DNA of 64,000 bases from Moniliophthora roreri (lineage: Eukaryota; Basidiomycota; Agaricomycetes; Agaricales; Marasmiaceae). Of the stretch, positions 10,370-21,257 are shown in pieces. The notes under the pieces were generated by a model. The model was given only the letters and a program-made list of their open reading frames with translations. It was not told the DNA's origin and did no database searches. Numbering within the stretch: the stretch's first letter is position 1; every line of letters begins with the position of its first letter. The stretch spans positions 248,001 through 312,000 of the forward strand of contig LATX02000205.1 of the NCBI GenBank assembly GCA_001466705.2. The letters are read 5' to 3'. The translations under genes were made by a program, and so were the position numbers.

Positions 10370-10945
10370 TATTCGCACCCAGGGCGAATTATTGTTCGTT
10401 CCAAGGTATGCTTGCAAAAAGGACAGGAACAATTATCATTCATCAAGGCCTTACAAGATAGCGGGAACATTATAATGTGTCGGGGTTGCAAAGCTGGGGA
10501 GAATGAATAAAGTACTACATGGTATGCTGGCAACCAGCACTGCTCGACCAATTCCCATATAATGTCGGGACACCAACCATCAGTTGGTCTCTGTGGGCGA
10601 ACACCAGATAGTACTTTGAAAATGATTGCAGCATCTGTGATGCCCGTGGTGTCCCGCTCATCACCTTTGGTTCCCATCTATCCGAACTAATTAGACGCCA
10701 AGAGAGAGGAGCAGGAGAGGGGTGCAACGAGGTGCGGCCAAATTTCCGGTGATAGCCGTCTTATCAGACACCACGTTCGACCTGATCTTGGCGTCTAATT
10801 AGTTCGGATTGATGGGAACCAAAGGTGCGCTCATTGCCATTGGAATTAATCAGAGCTGAACATCATTAATCAGAGGTTAATACACCTACCTCGAATAACA
10901 GTACAGGCATACGCGTAAAGGTCCGGATCCATGTAATCGCAACCT
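10370..10945 (-). pseudogene. TKL-type protein kinase, C-lobe relic
   Basis: The minus strand reads DPDLYAYACTVIR at about 10905-10945 (the sDvYAfacTv helix after the APE motif) and, beyond a MITE insertion, ITDAAIIFKVLSGVRPQRPT and IIWELVEQCW (the GxRPxRP..lWeLi..CW block of basidiomycete tyrosine-kinase-like kinases). The MITE at 10662-10827 interrupts it. Upstream kinase motifs are not contiguous on this strand: the corresponding segment lies next door in reverse (10976-11445). Confidence 0.75.
10662..10827. mobile_element. 166-bp MITE, deletion derivative of the 3.59-kb element
   Basis: The ends are identical to the large transposon (CACCTTTGG..CCAAAGGTG), with a perfect 7-bp duplication cgctcat at 10655-10661 and 10828-10834. 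About 42 bp of the left arm is joined directly to about 124 bp of the right arm, with a short GAGAG-type microhomology at the junction. It sits inside the C-lobe of a kinase relic. Confidence 0.9.
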
Positions 10946-10975
10946 TTTTGTATCTAATACTGGATTAGGCTTTCT

Positions 10976-11445
10976 GTGAGGAAGCGGCTAGTATGGAAAC
11001 AGCTCAGCCATCCAAATATACTGCCACTGTTGGGTGTCAACACTGAGCTGTTCTCTCCCGCATTTTGCCTTGTTTCGTCTTGGATATTGAATGCCGATCT
11101 GATTACGTTTTTGGAGGAGAATCCGGAGCACGACCGCCTGAAATCGGTATAGAGGATGATGATTCTGGTCGACTACCTCATCGATAGTACAGATATTTGA
11201 AATTGCTTCGGGCCTGGCATATCTTCATTCACTTGAGCCAATGGTGATACATGGTAACATCAAAGGTGTGCGTATACATCGCTCATACTTTCTTTTTTCT
11301 TCCGCTCACGCATTCTCATAGATGATCAATGCAGCTGTCGTTTAGCAGATTTTGGTCTGGCTGCAATCAAGGAGTCAGCAACTCGATAGCACGACAGGTA
11401 GTGCACCGAAGGGTACCATGGATGGCACCAGAGACCTTTTGAAGG
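10976..11445 (+). pseudogene. TKL-type protein kinase, N-lobe to activation loop, inverted relic
   Basis: The plus strand encodes RKRLVWKQLSHPNILPLLGV, LFSPAFCLVSSWI, ENPEHDRLKS, then after a short intron IASGLAYLHSL, VIHGNIKG (catalytic-loop region with Asn for the usual Asp) and LADFGLAAIKES (DFG), ending at a shifted version of GTMxWMAPE. There is an in-frame stop after SATR and a frame change before the APE motif. Orientation is opposite to the flanking kinase pieces. Confidence 0.8.
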
Positions 11446-11474
11446 TGAGGATGGTAACGGAATAGATGACTTAC

Positions 11475-11904
11475 CAAAAGATATTTAAAACCTTCTTTCT
11501 CCTTTGCTCGGTTCCCTTGAGGTATATCCGCATCACCTTCAAACAGACTAATGTCTCTCCTACGAACCCTTTCCAGATATCCTGAACAGCTAAGAATTTC
11601 AAGCTGGGTATGACTCAAGGTAACGAGTTCCACGCACTGCAAATAGGGATTTGACCCTTCCCGGGTGATATTGCCGAGAAACAATGATGGAGGTAGGATA
11701 TGATGTTTCCTAACTGGCATCCGGAGACTTTTGACACAGAGTTTTTGGTAATCTGTGCTTCTGTGTGGTGATGAGGCTTCCTAAATCAAAATAAAATGTC
11801 CAGTTAGGCAAGGGGGTGTATTTGATACGTACCGATAGAAGTAGCTCCGCCACTCTCGGGACGGAATCGATATCCAGAGCCAAGAGAACATCCTTGGGCG
11901 TTCT
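11475..11904 (-). pseudogene. TKL-type protein kinase, N-terminal extension exons
   Basis: Two exons fit in phase: 11833-11904 (RTPKDVLLALDIDSVPRVAE) and 11475-11780 (LRMPVRKHHILPPSLFLGNI, TREGSNPYLQ), separated by a GT..AG intron. LPPSLFL..ITREG is the segment just before the glycine-rich loop in basidiomycete TKL kinases. The exon then loses the expected GGG(F/Y)ADIW block, and the strand downstream is antisense to the inverted segment. Confidence 0.65.
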
Positions 11905-13540
11905 CTGACGTCAGTATTGCTCGTAATTCTTCTATAGTTTCCACTGCTTCGGTGGCACCCTCGAAACTGACCATGTTTGCTGGGCGTATAGTAGTAGATG
12001 GTAACGCATAGTGACAATCATTGGTGACTGTTATTGGCCACGAAGCTTGCGCGCACGAATTGGACGCTTTTACATTACGATGGAAAAGGAAGCACACGCT
12101 GGGATTGAGCTCGCTTGTGATCTGCGTTGGTACACTCGGTAGTCGATGGGCAAAATATAATGAGTGAATCTGCACGTGCAAACGTTTGACCTGTTCCTGT
12201 TGTTCTCACTGTCTTTCGGCTTCACGCCTCATACAGAATGGTCCTTAGCAGCAGAAGAAAGCCTCTAGAGGGAAACCAGAGCATGATATTCATATCGAAG
12301 ATTTTGGATACAGAGATATTTCTTGAGTTGGGAATCATTAAGAGGTATAATCATCCGCATGCATTGCTGTCGGTTGCTGAACCATCTTCGCCCCTAGTCT
12401 CCTAGAGGCTGGAACCTTGGAAACAAAAGATAAAATTCTGAAAATACGTATTTGTGGCAATCAACCGTATGGAAAGCTCGATGGGGATCCCAGTTATGTT
12501 TGGTACATGTCCAACGCTAGAGTTTCTCCCGACTACACGAGGTGACACGGTGAGAACAACAAGCTTTTGACAATGTCTGTTAGTATACTGTGAGTCGAAG
12601 CTCCATGACCAAGCTAGGAGAAAGCCGACAACGGACAGACGAGAAATGTGCCAGTATCTACAAGTCGTTCCATTGAAGCGGGCAAGGTCACATCTGGTCC
12701 CGGTCAGTCTTGGTGTAAGATGCGCATATCCAAAAAACAAGAATACTCGTAAAAGGTGAGGGTGTAATGTATTGGACGCAGAGATTCAAAGCCTTTGGTG
12801 GCTTTATGAAGATCGATGAGAGCGGCACGACGATGATCAGTATTTCGCCTCTCCGAGTTATGGATCCACCTGAATCATCGCCGACTCAGGTTAGAACGAC
12901 TCTAGTATCATAGATGTCTCGATTGCGTATATGTTTGCGAAGCAACAGGGACAGGAGGCGAAGTCGCTGATAGGAGTGGGGTGCGGCGATGGTGAGCTTT
13001 TGGGAGGTATTCAAGTATGATCCTTCGAGGCAATAGGTGGCATGCATGTGAGCAAAGACATGCTCGAAGTAATTCTTGAGAAACAGGAAAAAGTGTTATT
13101 TGCAGGACGCGAGGGTCATTACGACCTCGGAACCAGCGTAAACCAAGAACCGACAACATACTTGAGGAGATCCGAGTCGCCGTTATACTGAATTTCCCGG
13201 TCAGAGAAAAAACTACGGGTTCAGGGAATGAATGTTGAGGATAGTGAAAGGGATTCCAGGTCAAAGGGCGCTAAGATTCAAGGCTGAGGCACGCGAGTAC
13301 TCGAGCTGAGGCAAAAACTTCAAGGAGATCGGATACCCCAACAAAATCGTCAACTGAGATTGTATCATCATGACCGCGTGAAGCTTAGGGTATAACAATA
13401 GAGCTATGTAGCAAGATGGATGGGATCTGACTTGGATGACTCAACACCGCCATGAATGATACTCACCGTAAAAGTGCAAAAGTTCTTGTAGCGTAAATCA
13501 TGCCACTGATCCATTTGCTCTCCGTCGACGCCGAGAGCTC
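11905..13540. other. No intact gene; probable kinase-associated relics
   Basis: Short open pieces such as MVSFEGATEAVETIEELRAI (minus, about 11975) and a plus-strand piece containing EIFLELGIIKRYNHPHALLS (about 12310) look like fragments of regulatory or N-lobe regions. They cannot be chained into a gene. 12780-12900 has a further protein-like stretch of unknown origin. Confidence 0.3.
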
Positions 13541-13674
13541 GATGATTGATAACAACAAAGAAGTTGAACCAAAGGGGGCAGTGCAGGGCTCAAATAGGGT
13601 CGCAGCGCTCGCAGCGCCTGTCGCAGTTGAACCACAACCACGCCTCACTCTGGCCCCCACCCCTACCCCTTAGT

Positions 13675-16600
13675 ATGGCAGCCAGACGGCAACCTTCCAC
13701 TACCTCTTTATCCAAATATTATCGTGCGGGAGCGACAGATTACTCCAACCGTACATCCGATTTCTGCAACAACTTTTGGGGTCCAAATGATAGCGGTGTC
13801 GATGTCTTGTTCGCAAGAATGCGGGGGGCTATCAGAACTATGGATGAACTCCGTAATTTCTGGAAGGAGAGGTGCGAGCAATCCTCTTCTTCTCAACGTC
13901 TTACTAAAACCTTTGTGCTGCAGAGCATCCATCGAAGAAGACTATGCAAAACGCCTCTTGAAGTTATCCAAATCCACCTTGGGCAGGGATGAAGTCGGCG
14001 ATTTACGCAGTTCCCTAGACACCATCCTCCTCGAAACAGAACGTCAATCCACTTTTCACCTCACACTATCCACCCAAATCAAATCAGATTTGGAACACCA
14101 AGTGTCCTTGTTTTGCTCAAAACAAGGCCATCATAAAAAGGTTTATACTTCTCCTATCGAGAAATCCTATCGTCAAAAGACTACTCAAGAGTCATATGTT
14201 ACCAAAGCGCGAGAGAAATACGAACAGGATTGTATGCGAATCAACTCGTATACCGCACAGAGCACCCTTGTACAGGGCAGGGATCTCGAAAAGATACACT
14301 ACAAACTGGAGAGGGCCCAACAGACGGTCCGAGAGAATGAACGCGATTTCGCCAATTTCGCTCGAGCGTTTAAGGATACAGCCGCCAAATGGGAATCAGA
14401 TTGGAAAACGTATTGTGATACGTGTCAGGATCTCGAAGAGGATAGGATGGAGTTTATGAAGGATAACATGTGGGCGTACGCAAATGCCGTATCGACCGTT
14501 TGTGTTTCTGATGACGAGGTGAGCCCCTCGTTACCTTCCTTACGCTACATGAAACGCTAACAAGAGGACACCGGGCAGAGTTGCGAAAAAGTCCGCGTAT
14601 CCCTCGAACAAGTCGACACTCTCAAAGAAATGGAAAACTTCGTCGTAGATTTCGGTACTGGCAATCAAATTCAGGCACCTCCCCAATTCATCAACTTTAA
14701 TTCTCCCGATGCCCAGACGTCCATGAATCCGACCATGCGTCCGGCAAATTTCGTTAGGTCTTCTCAGAGGGAGAAGAGTCCCATGGCACAGATGCGGGAT
14801 ATACCTGCGGCTGAAGATACTGAAGATGAGGCGATGATCAATACAGCCGGTAGAGGAGCAGGAAACAGGAACTCGGGATCGGGCTCGGGAGTTATCGAGC
14901 CTTCGCTCAGTCGACAACCAACGACGAATGGCAAGCTCGTTGGGAACCTTAACGGCCACTCACCTTCCGGATCAGTCGCTTCTGGTTCCGCTCATTCACC
15001 TAGACCAGGTACATCTCCACAACCCACATCCCAGCCCACCTCCCCAACCAAGGCACTCACCCAGCAGCATAACATTGCAAGAAAACCTACCACCCGTGTC
15101 TCGCCTCCTACAGTCCCGGCCGACCCATTAGCAGAGCCTATAGACCCCAACGCAGAGACATACATCAAAGTAGGAAGTAACGCGTATAAGGTTGATTTAT
15201 CTAGGGACCCGGCGGCAGCTTCTTCCTCTTCCTCTCGCCCAGGTACAAGACCTGGAACGTCTCATTCCAACTATGCTAGCGGAACGGACACAGATGATCC
15301 TCTTGCGCGCCAGCTGGCCGAGTTGACTAGTGCAGTGGCAGGACAAGGGTCGGTGAGGAGGCAGCAGAGTCAGAGTGCGAAGTGGGCTTCCACTGCTACT
15401 GCCAATGTCAACGCCAATGTGCCGTCAAGTTCGAGGAGGAACACAGGGACGATGGAAACTTTACCACCGCCCCAAGCCCAGATCTCACCCACGAGAGACT
15501 ACCGCAACTCGGCGGATATGGTCGTCGGCCCACCACCTCCACTTCAACAACCCATGCAGAGTAGTAGATCCGCAAGTCCACAACCTCCGACAGCAGCGTT
15601 TATGCAGCCTCCTTCGCAGCCTCCCAGTGAGGTACAGGGTGTTATGGCGGATTATCACCAGTCGTTGCCTGGGGAACGGAAGGCTGCTTCTCGAAGAGGG
15701 TCGTTTATTAGTGTTTCGGAGCAACAGACTGGCGGAAGTACGTTGAGTCGTCCATCGAGTCAAGGACAAGGTGGATACGCGGGTGTGGGCGCTGGATCTC
15801 GATCTCCGAGTCCATCTCCCGGGGCGATGGTTAGGAGAAGTCCGAGTCCACAGCCCGGGCAGTATATGGTACATCAGAACAGGATGTCGCAGCCTCCACA
15901 ACAGGTACAGAGGAGTCCGAGTCCGAGTCCCGGGCAGTATATGGCTTCAGGACCAGGACATCAATCACAGGGAAGCTTCGGGAGAGCACAAACCGTTAGC
16001 GTTAACAGGCTATCGCAGCAACAACCTCAAGTCCAGAGAAATCCTAGTCCAAGTCCTGGAGGGTACATGTCTCACTCTCCTTCTTCTGCGGGACATTCCG
16101 CAAACCCAAGTATATCAAATGTATCCCGCGCACAATCTCTTTCAGCGAATAGGTTATCGCAACAACAAGCACCCGTTCAAAGAGCTGCATCACCGAATCA
16201 AGTGGGCATCGCTCTAGATCCTAGTGGGAGAGTGTTGCATGATGAGATGGCGCAGAGATATCAGGCTCAACAACAGCCGACGTATCAACAACCACCACCT
16301 CAACAGCCGTACCAACAACAACAACCTCCGCCTCCAGCGCAGATTCCGGCGCAGCCTCAACAAACGTACCGCTCCCAAACGACAATTCAGCCTCAGATGA
16401 TGAATATACCACCTCCGCCGCCGTTGAGTGCGCCTCCTACTCAGATGCAACAGGCGCAAGTACAGAGGAGGACGTCGTATGCTGCGCCGAACCAGGCGCC
16501 GGCTCAAGGTGGTTATCAGCAACCGCAAATGACAGGGTATGCATCTCAGCCCCAGCATCAACATCAGCAGCAGGCGACGTATACACAACCGGGGTATCAA

Positions 16601-17082
16601 GCACAACACCAGGCCCAGTATCAGTATGCACAACAGACGGGATATGGGCAGCAGAGTCACGGTAGTTATTACCAACAACAGCAACCCCAACAGTATGGCG
16701 GACATCAATTAAGACCGCAGCAGACGTCTGGGTATAGTCAACGAAGCCCGTCGCCTCAGCCTGGGATGGGTATGGGTAGTAATGGTGGTGGCGGTGGGCA
16801 GTACACAGAGGATGGGAGTGTTATTCTATTTTATGGTGCGTTTACGTTCTTTTCTTCATTCTTCACTTACCACCCAACGCGAATACTGACGACCCCTGCC
16901 CAGTCCAAGCCATGTACGACTACGAAGCCACCATCGACGAAGAATTCTCTTTCCAGGCCGGAGACGTTATCGCTGTTACTGCAACACCCGAAGACGGATG
17001 GTGGAGTGGAGAGTTACTTGATGAAGAGAGGAGACAGCCTGGGAGGCATGTGTTCCCGAGTAATTTTGTTAGGTTGTTTTAA
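13675..17082 (+). CDS. F-BAR and SH3 domain cytokinesis/endocytosis protein (Cdc15/Imp2/Hof1 type)
   Basis: Four exons fit in phase: 13675-13871, 13924-14518, 14579-16835, 16904-17082; 1,075 residues. Residues 1 to about 280 are an F-BAR (FCH) domain: SDFCNNFWGPNDSGVDVLFA, ASIEEDYAKRLLKLSKSTLG, then a long charged coiled coil. A 700-residue disordered middle follows, first Ser/Pro-rich with repeats RSPSPSPGxY, then Gln/Tyr-rich. The C-terminus is an SH3 domain (AMYDYEATIDEEFSF, EDGWWSGELL, FPSNFVRLF). Known relatives bind curved membrane at the division site or endocytic patches and recruit partners through SH3 (family knowledge). The ATG at 13675 gives the usual short lead into FCH. Introns are 52, 60 and 68 bp. 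Confidence 0.93.
15800..16200 (+). repeat. RSPSPSPG(Q)Y coding repeats within the F-BAR/SH3 gene
   Basis: Four diverged copies of a unit (R)(S/N)PSP(S/Q)PGxYM, spaced 20-50 residues apart, alternate with RLSQQQ..VQR blocks. SP sites of this kind are potential targets of proline-directed and Arg-directed kinases (inference). The following 16260-16760 codes for a Gln-rich stretch. Confidence 0.8.
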
Positions 17083-17957
17083 GAGGGGGCGTTTGCCCTC
17101 TTTTCGCTCTTTCCTTTCTTTTACTTGTGACAACTCCTCTCTTTCTCTCTCTCTTTATGTCTCGCCCGCTCGCTCTCTCAATCAACTCGTTACTTGTGCA
17201 ACCACATTTACCCGTACCCACTCTCCGGAACTGTGCTCTCTATTTTCGTTTTGCTTAATGTAGCTATTGCTATCTATGACGACGACTACGGTGTGTTCTT
17301 CGTACATATCTTCCTGTACCCCTCCCACTGCAGCTGCTGGATATGCTTGTCAATGTCAAAATTTCTAATCCCTGCTTATATGACGGTTTGGTTTGGGCGC
17401 TTGTGTAACACACGTTGATTCACGCTCTGCTCCTTCAGTACATTTGTCGCGAACAAAGGATGCCCGGAAAGAATCAAAAATGCACTCATAGGGTCTCGGT
17501 GTATCTTGATCCTCGCTCCAATGCAGTAGACTTAAGCTTGTTGCTCCCGTTAACGTAGAGTTACGCAGGCTTCTGTCATGGTCGCAAAATTGTCACTCAT
17601 GTCCAGTAAACATGGACGGTTCCGAGGATATCATTCTATCACAAAGAAAGGTCAGAAATACAACTCTGGTTGCCAACCTCAAAAAGGAAAAATTTGTGCA
17701 CAAAAAAGTCAGCCATCAGGCAACCCAACCAACCGTCCCAGTGTTCCGGAACCACAGTCCACCTTTTAGTACAGCGATAAAACCTCTGCTTTTGATCCAA
17801 CAAGGTTGACCCGCTAACGAAGCAGTCACTATGCCTGGCCCATGGATCGGTTCCAGAAGGTATTTTCATAACTCAGAAAAAAGTCGGAAGAAAGAGTACT
17901 AAACGTCGAACAAAGGGGAAGGTAGGAGCTAAAAGGGAGTGTACTGTAGGTCGCGGG
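17083..17957. other. 3' flank, no gene recognised
   Basis: Starts with a pyrimidine-rich 3' UTR of the F-BAR gene (CTCTCTTTCT runs, 17095-17180). No supported coding region afterwards. Confidence 0.45.
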
Positions 17958-18179
17958 CAGTAAGACCCCTACGTCCGGCAGTCACGTGATTGCTGACTTG
18001 CTCAGTGTATTTTTCTTTCTAGGTTAGGGGTTAGGGTAGGTTAGGGGCTCGGGGTTAGCAGGGGGGGGTGCGGGGGGGAACACCCCGCAGACGTTTGGGA
18101 AGCACTTTGGCGATCAGGATATCTATCGCCTCAAAAAGGCAAGTAGGTCACGTGAATGTCGGACGAAGGGGTCTTACTG
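17958..18179. mobile_element. 222-bp MITE-like element with 32-bp terminal inverted repeats
   Basis: CAGTAAGACCCCTACGTCCG-type ends at 17958-17989 and 18148-18179 match in inverted orientation at 29 of 32 positions. The flanking 8 bp do not match, so a target duplication is not visible. The centre contains TTAGGG motifs and a G-rich run. Confidence 0.65.
18021..18075 (+). repeat. interstitial telomere-like (TTAGGG) motif and G-run
   Basis: TTAGGG occurs at 18024, 18031 and 18041 with GGTTAG variants between, followed by runs of 8 and 7 G. TTAGGG is the telomere repeat of most filamentous fungi. Here it lies inside an inverted-repeat element, not at a chromosome end. Confidence 0.7.
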
Positions 18180-18505
18180 TCCCAGTTGTACTGTATTCTT
18201 CGTGTTTCAACTTTGCTGAGTCTTCAAATAGCATTTTCAGAGTGTATTTAGGACTCTCAAGACACCCGAAAAGCTCTACCCATATGATCAGTAAAGTTGA
18301 GCGAGCTTGAGGGTGTGATCGGCGCTACGTCGCAAGGAAACTATTTGAACAGCATAGAAGGCATATTTCAGCCTCCTGGCCTCACCAATAAGGTTGTTCA
18401 TCAAGATTCACCTCGTTGTGAGCCTCGATAGTGAAATAACGCATCCTTCTGCTAAAATGGCCAGTAAAACACCCAGACATCCATTACAGATCTCCTTTTC
18501 TCATG

Positions 18506-18775
18506 CTGTCGTGGAGTGTATGGAGGCGACGGCACCTCGACCATGACATCGTCATCAGCTGGCGACGAGCCCATGGTGATCGGTGACCGTCATCTTCACA
18601 AACGACGACACTCATTGTCCTCAAAATGAGTCACTGACCTGGACCATTTTTTTTCGTCACGATCTTGAGCTGGCGACGGAACCCTCCGTGACCCGTTATG
18701 TCACGGTCATTTGGCGACGGGACGGGGCCTCCGTTACTAATACCCGTTACGTCGCCTCCGTACACTCCATGACAG
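18506..18775. mobile_element. 270-bp MITE-like element
   Basis: Terminal inverted repeats begin CTGTC(G/A)TGGAGTGTA and extend about 26 bp through GGAGGCGACG. The interior is rich in GGCGACG and CGTCA motifs. Flanks ttctcatg and tatgcatg share 5 of 8 positions, so the duplication is doubtful. No coding content. Confidence 0.65.
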
Positions 18776-18964
18776 TATGCATGCAATGAAGGGGACTCTG
18801 ATGGTGACGAATGAGCTTGCTTGATTTTTCTGAATCTTGACTTTTTTCGCGATCTTCATACAGGGACAAGGTTTTTCAGATGATCCCGACTTTTACTCTG
18901 ATGAACGGATTTTGTTTTTCACTACGAGCATGCTTTTTTTTGCTCTGCGGAGCTGCAGCAGGAT

Positions 18965-19105
18965 GTACCTATAAAAAATATTTAATATTTTTACATGAAT
19001 AAATAGAAAAATAATTATAAATTAGCACAGTATTTCTATTCAGTTTTTCTATTTATTTTAAACAATATTTAGTAAAAATAAGTATCTCTTGCACCGCAAC
19101 TACTT
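18965..19105. repeat. AT-rich imperfect foldback
   Basis: Left arm (aaatatttaatatttttac, ataaatagaaaaa) and right arm (tttttctatttatttt, caatatttagtaaaaataag) are complementary over about 60 bp with mismatches. The spacer is about 20 bp. It may be a small MITE or matrix-type AT island. Confidence 0.55.
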
Positions 19106-19317
19106 TCAACTGGGAGGGACCCAAGAATCTGATTAGCTCCGGCCCCGACGCCAACACCATCGCGGCGTCACGATCACTTGTGACTCAGGCCTGACTCCCA
19201 TCGTCCCTGGGGAGTCGGGACAATTGCCATCAGACTACCGTTGCGTAAGTGGACACGTGCTCCAAATATGTTACCGCCCATGTATTTAAGCGCTCCGGCG
19301 GTGTATGGCACCGGCTG

Positions 19318-19328
19318 CATATAAATAA
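19318..19328 (+). promoter_or_regulatory. TATA-like box of the oxygenase gene
   Basis: catataaataa lies about 115-125 bp before the ATG at 19443, a plausible distance for a fungal TATA element with a short 5' UTR. Confidence 0.4.
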
Positions 19329-19442
19329 TCACTCACTTTGTGTCGACTCCCCAACGCATTTGTACAAGGTCAGTCTTGACGGAAGAAACCTATCGTCTGC
19401 TTGCAACTGATGATAGGACATCCTAGAACTCTACTTGTCAAC

Positions 19443-20981
19443 ATGAAGCATGATCGCGCCGTCTCCGAGTCCTCAGAAGTGAACGTAGTGGAAGGTTGGA
19501 AAAAACAGAAGGTTGCCCAGGATCTGGTATGTAAACCACTGAACCCACTTTGCTGGCCTCACTGATGAACTGCCCTGGACGCCTCAGGATGAGGATGCCT
19601 CATTCGGACAGACTATACGTTCTGCGTACGACCTTACGCTCGCCATCCGAATGGCAATTGGCGATTATTACCTGAGTCGGAAACTCAATTACGACCCACA
19701 TGTCGAGAGCCTTGGCAAACTTGTCGCAGACTTCGAAGTTCAGCCCGAATCTGATCCTCAAAAAGTGAGTAATTTAGAGGATGTTCTGTAAACTGTTGCT
19801 TACATGACGGCGTACAGGCGCAAGCATTATCCCAACTTACTGTGATTCACGAGAAAGTTACTAAAATTCTCCATTCCTACCACACTGGTTTCTATGACAG
19901 TAATTTCAATCTGAAAGTGACTCAGCCAGGTTGCGAGTGCGAAGCCTATATCAGCAGATATCACGACGTTGAGGACGAGCTGCCCAAGTGGCTCGCCAAT
20001 GCTCCCGTATCTGGGTACGGTGATAACCGGACACTAGAGACCAAAGTCGACTCTACAGTACGGAACGCTCGCGAAATCCCATCAAGTGGATTTGAAGTGT
20101 CCGACAAGCTGCTCACGGATATCGCCTCACTTTGGTCCAAGAACTTTTTGCCGTCCAAAGTACGTGTCCAGCCTTACAAGATCCACCTTTACGGCGAGGG
20201 AGGACACTTCCAATCTCACAAGGATACGCCAGAGACAGACCTTGTCGGCACATTCCTCCTTGGTATTGGCGATTCTGCAGCAGATAGTCCTATGACCGGC
20301 AATCTATGCATCGGAGATGTTCGTGTATCAGCACACCCAGGCCAATGGGTCGCTTTTCATCCGGACGTCCCACACTCGGTCTCTCCTCTCACCAAAGGCT
20401 GTCGTGCTGTGATTGCCTTCAAGATATTCAGCGTTGACAGCGACAGTACTTGGGGAAGTCAAGCCAAAGAGGAGCATCTCCCGAAACTCGCTGAAGAGGT
20501 CACAAGTGTTCTTGAAGAAATCCCTAGGCCGTTCGGGATGATACTTGAACATCAGTATCCTATGGGTACTCGGGAGGCTAGTCTAGCTGGAATCGATGCG
20601 ATTATGCTAGCTGCAGGCAAGAAACTACCAGATTCAGCCATTGAAATAATTCCAGTCGTCATTAAGCTCATTGAAGAGGACATATATGAAGATGCCGAAG
20701 ACGAGTACGATGATGAGCATGTAGATTCGCGGGTGATGCCTTTCACAAGGCATCACGTCGATCTGTTTCTCGGTCGGAACATTCAAGCAGCCAAGGAGGC
20801 CGTCTCTTGGCTAGATGGCGTCGAGTCTGTCCCGTTCTACGCGCTTAATCTGAAGCAGAATGGGATGCAGATGTCGTCGGACTCAGAGCAATTGAACTGG
20901 AGGGGTAATGAGTCTGATGGGACAAGGGAAAGTTCAGTTTATTTGACCTATGCAATGTTGGTTCTTCCTCGCAAAGAGTAG
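19443..20981 (+). CDS. 2-oxoglutarate/Fe(II)-dependent oxygenase (prolyl-4-hydroxylase-like fold)
   Basis: Exons 19443-19526, 19588-19764 and 19818-20981 give 474 residues in phase. The double-stranded beta-helix core shows YKIHLYGEGGHFQSHKDTP with the HxD iron ligands (about His221, Asp223), the distal His in DVPHSVSPL (about 273) and the 2-oxoglutarate Arg ten residues on (about 283), all in the expected order. The family hydroxylates protein or small-molecule substrates; the substrate here is unknown. The N-terminal ~90 residues and the acidic C-terminal region (EEDIYEDAEDEYDDEH) have no assigned role. No signal peptide is seen, so it is probably cytosolic or nuclear. Confidence 0.88.
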
Positions 20982-21257
20982 TCAGTTGTATAGTAAACAC
21001 ATTTGATACATCCACTCCAAATAGCTCTGACAGAATTAATGCCATTATTGTTGTTAAATCGTTAGATCCGTCTTTGACTCTCCAAATAGGAACGAGCACT
21101 CTGCAAGTTGCAGCAGTACTTCGAAAGCCTCGACATGGGAGCTCGAGTTAATGAAGGAATGTTAGCGATTGCAAAACTAATTCGATACTGATCATGTATT
21201 CATTCGTTTCTTCTCGTAACCGTACAATCTTTGTACATAGACGTCATCATATTGATT

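Noticed and set aside
16214..16708. Minus-strand 164-codon frame rich in Leu/Arg
   Set aside because: It is antisense to the Gln-rich exon of the F-BAR gene; CAG/CAA codons give Leu on the other strand.
17578..17869. Overlapping 60-76 codon frames downstream of the F-BAR gene
   Set aside because: Three overlapping frames on both strands, none with protein-like composition or splice partners.
18583..18789. 68-codon frame inside the 18.5-kb inverted-repeat element
   Set aside because: It lies wholly within a MITE-like sequence with repeated GGCGACG motifs; no protein features.
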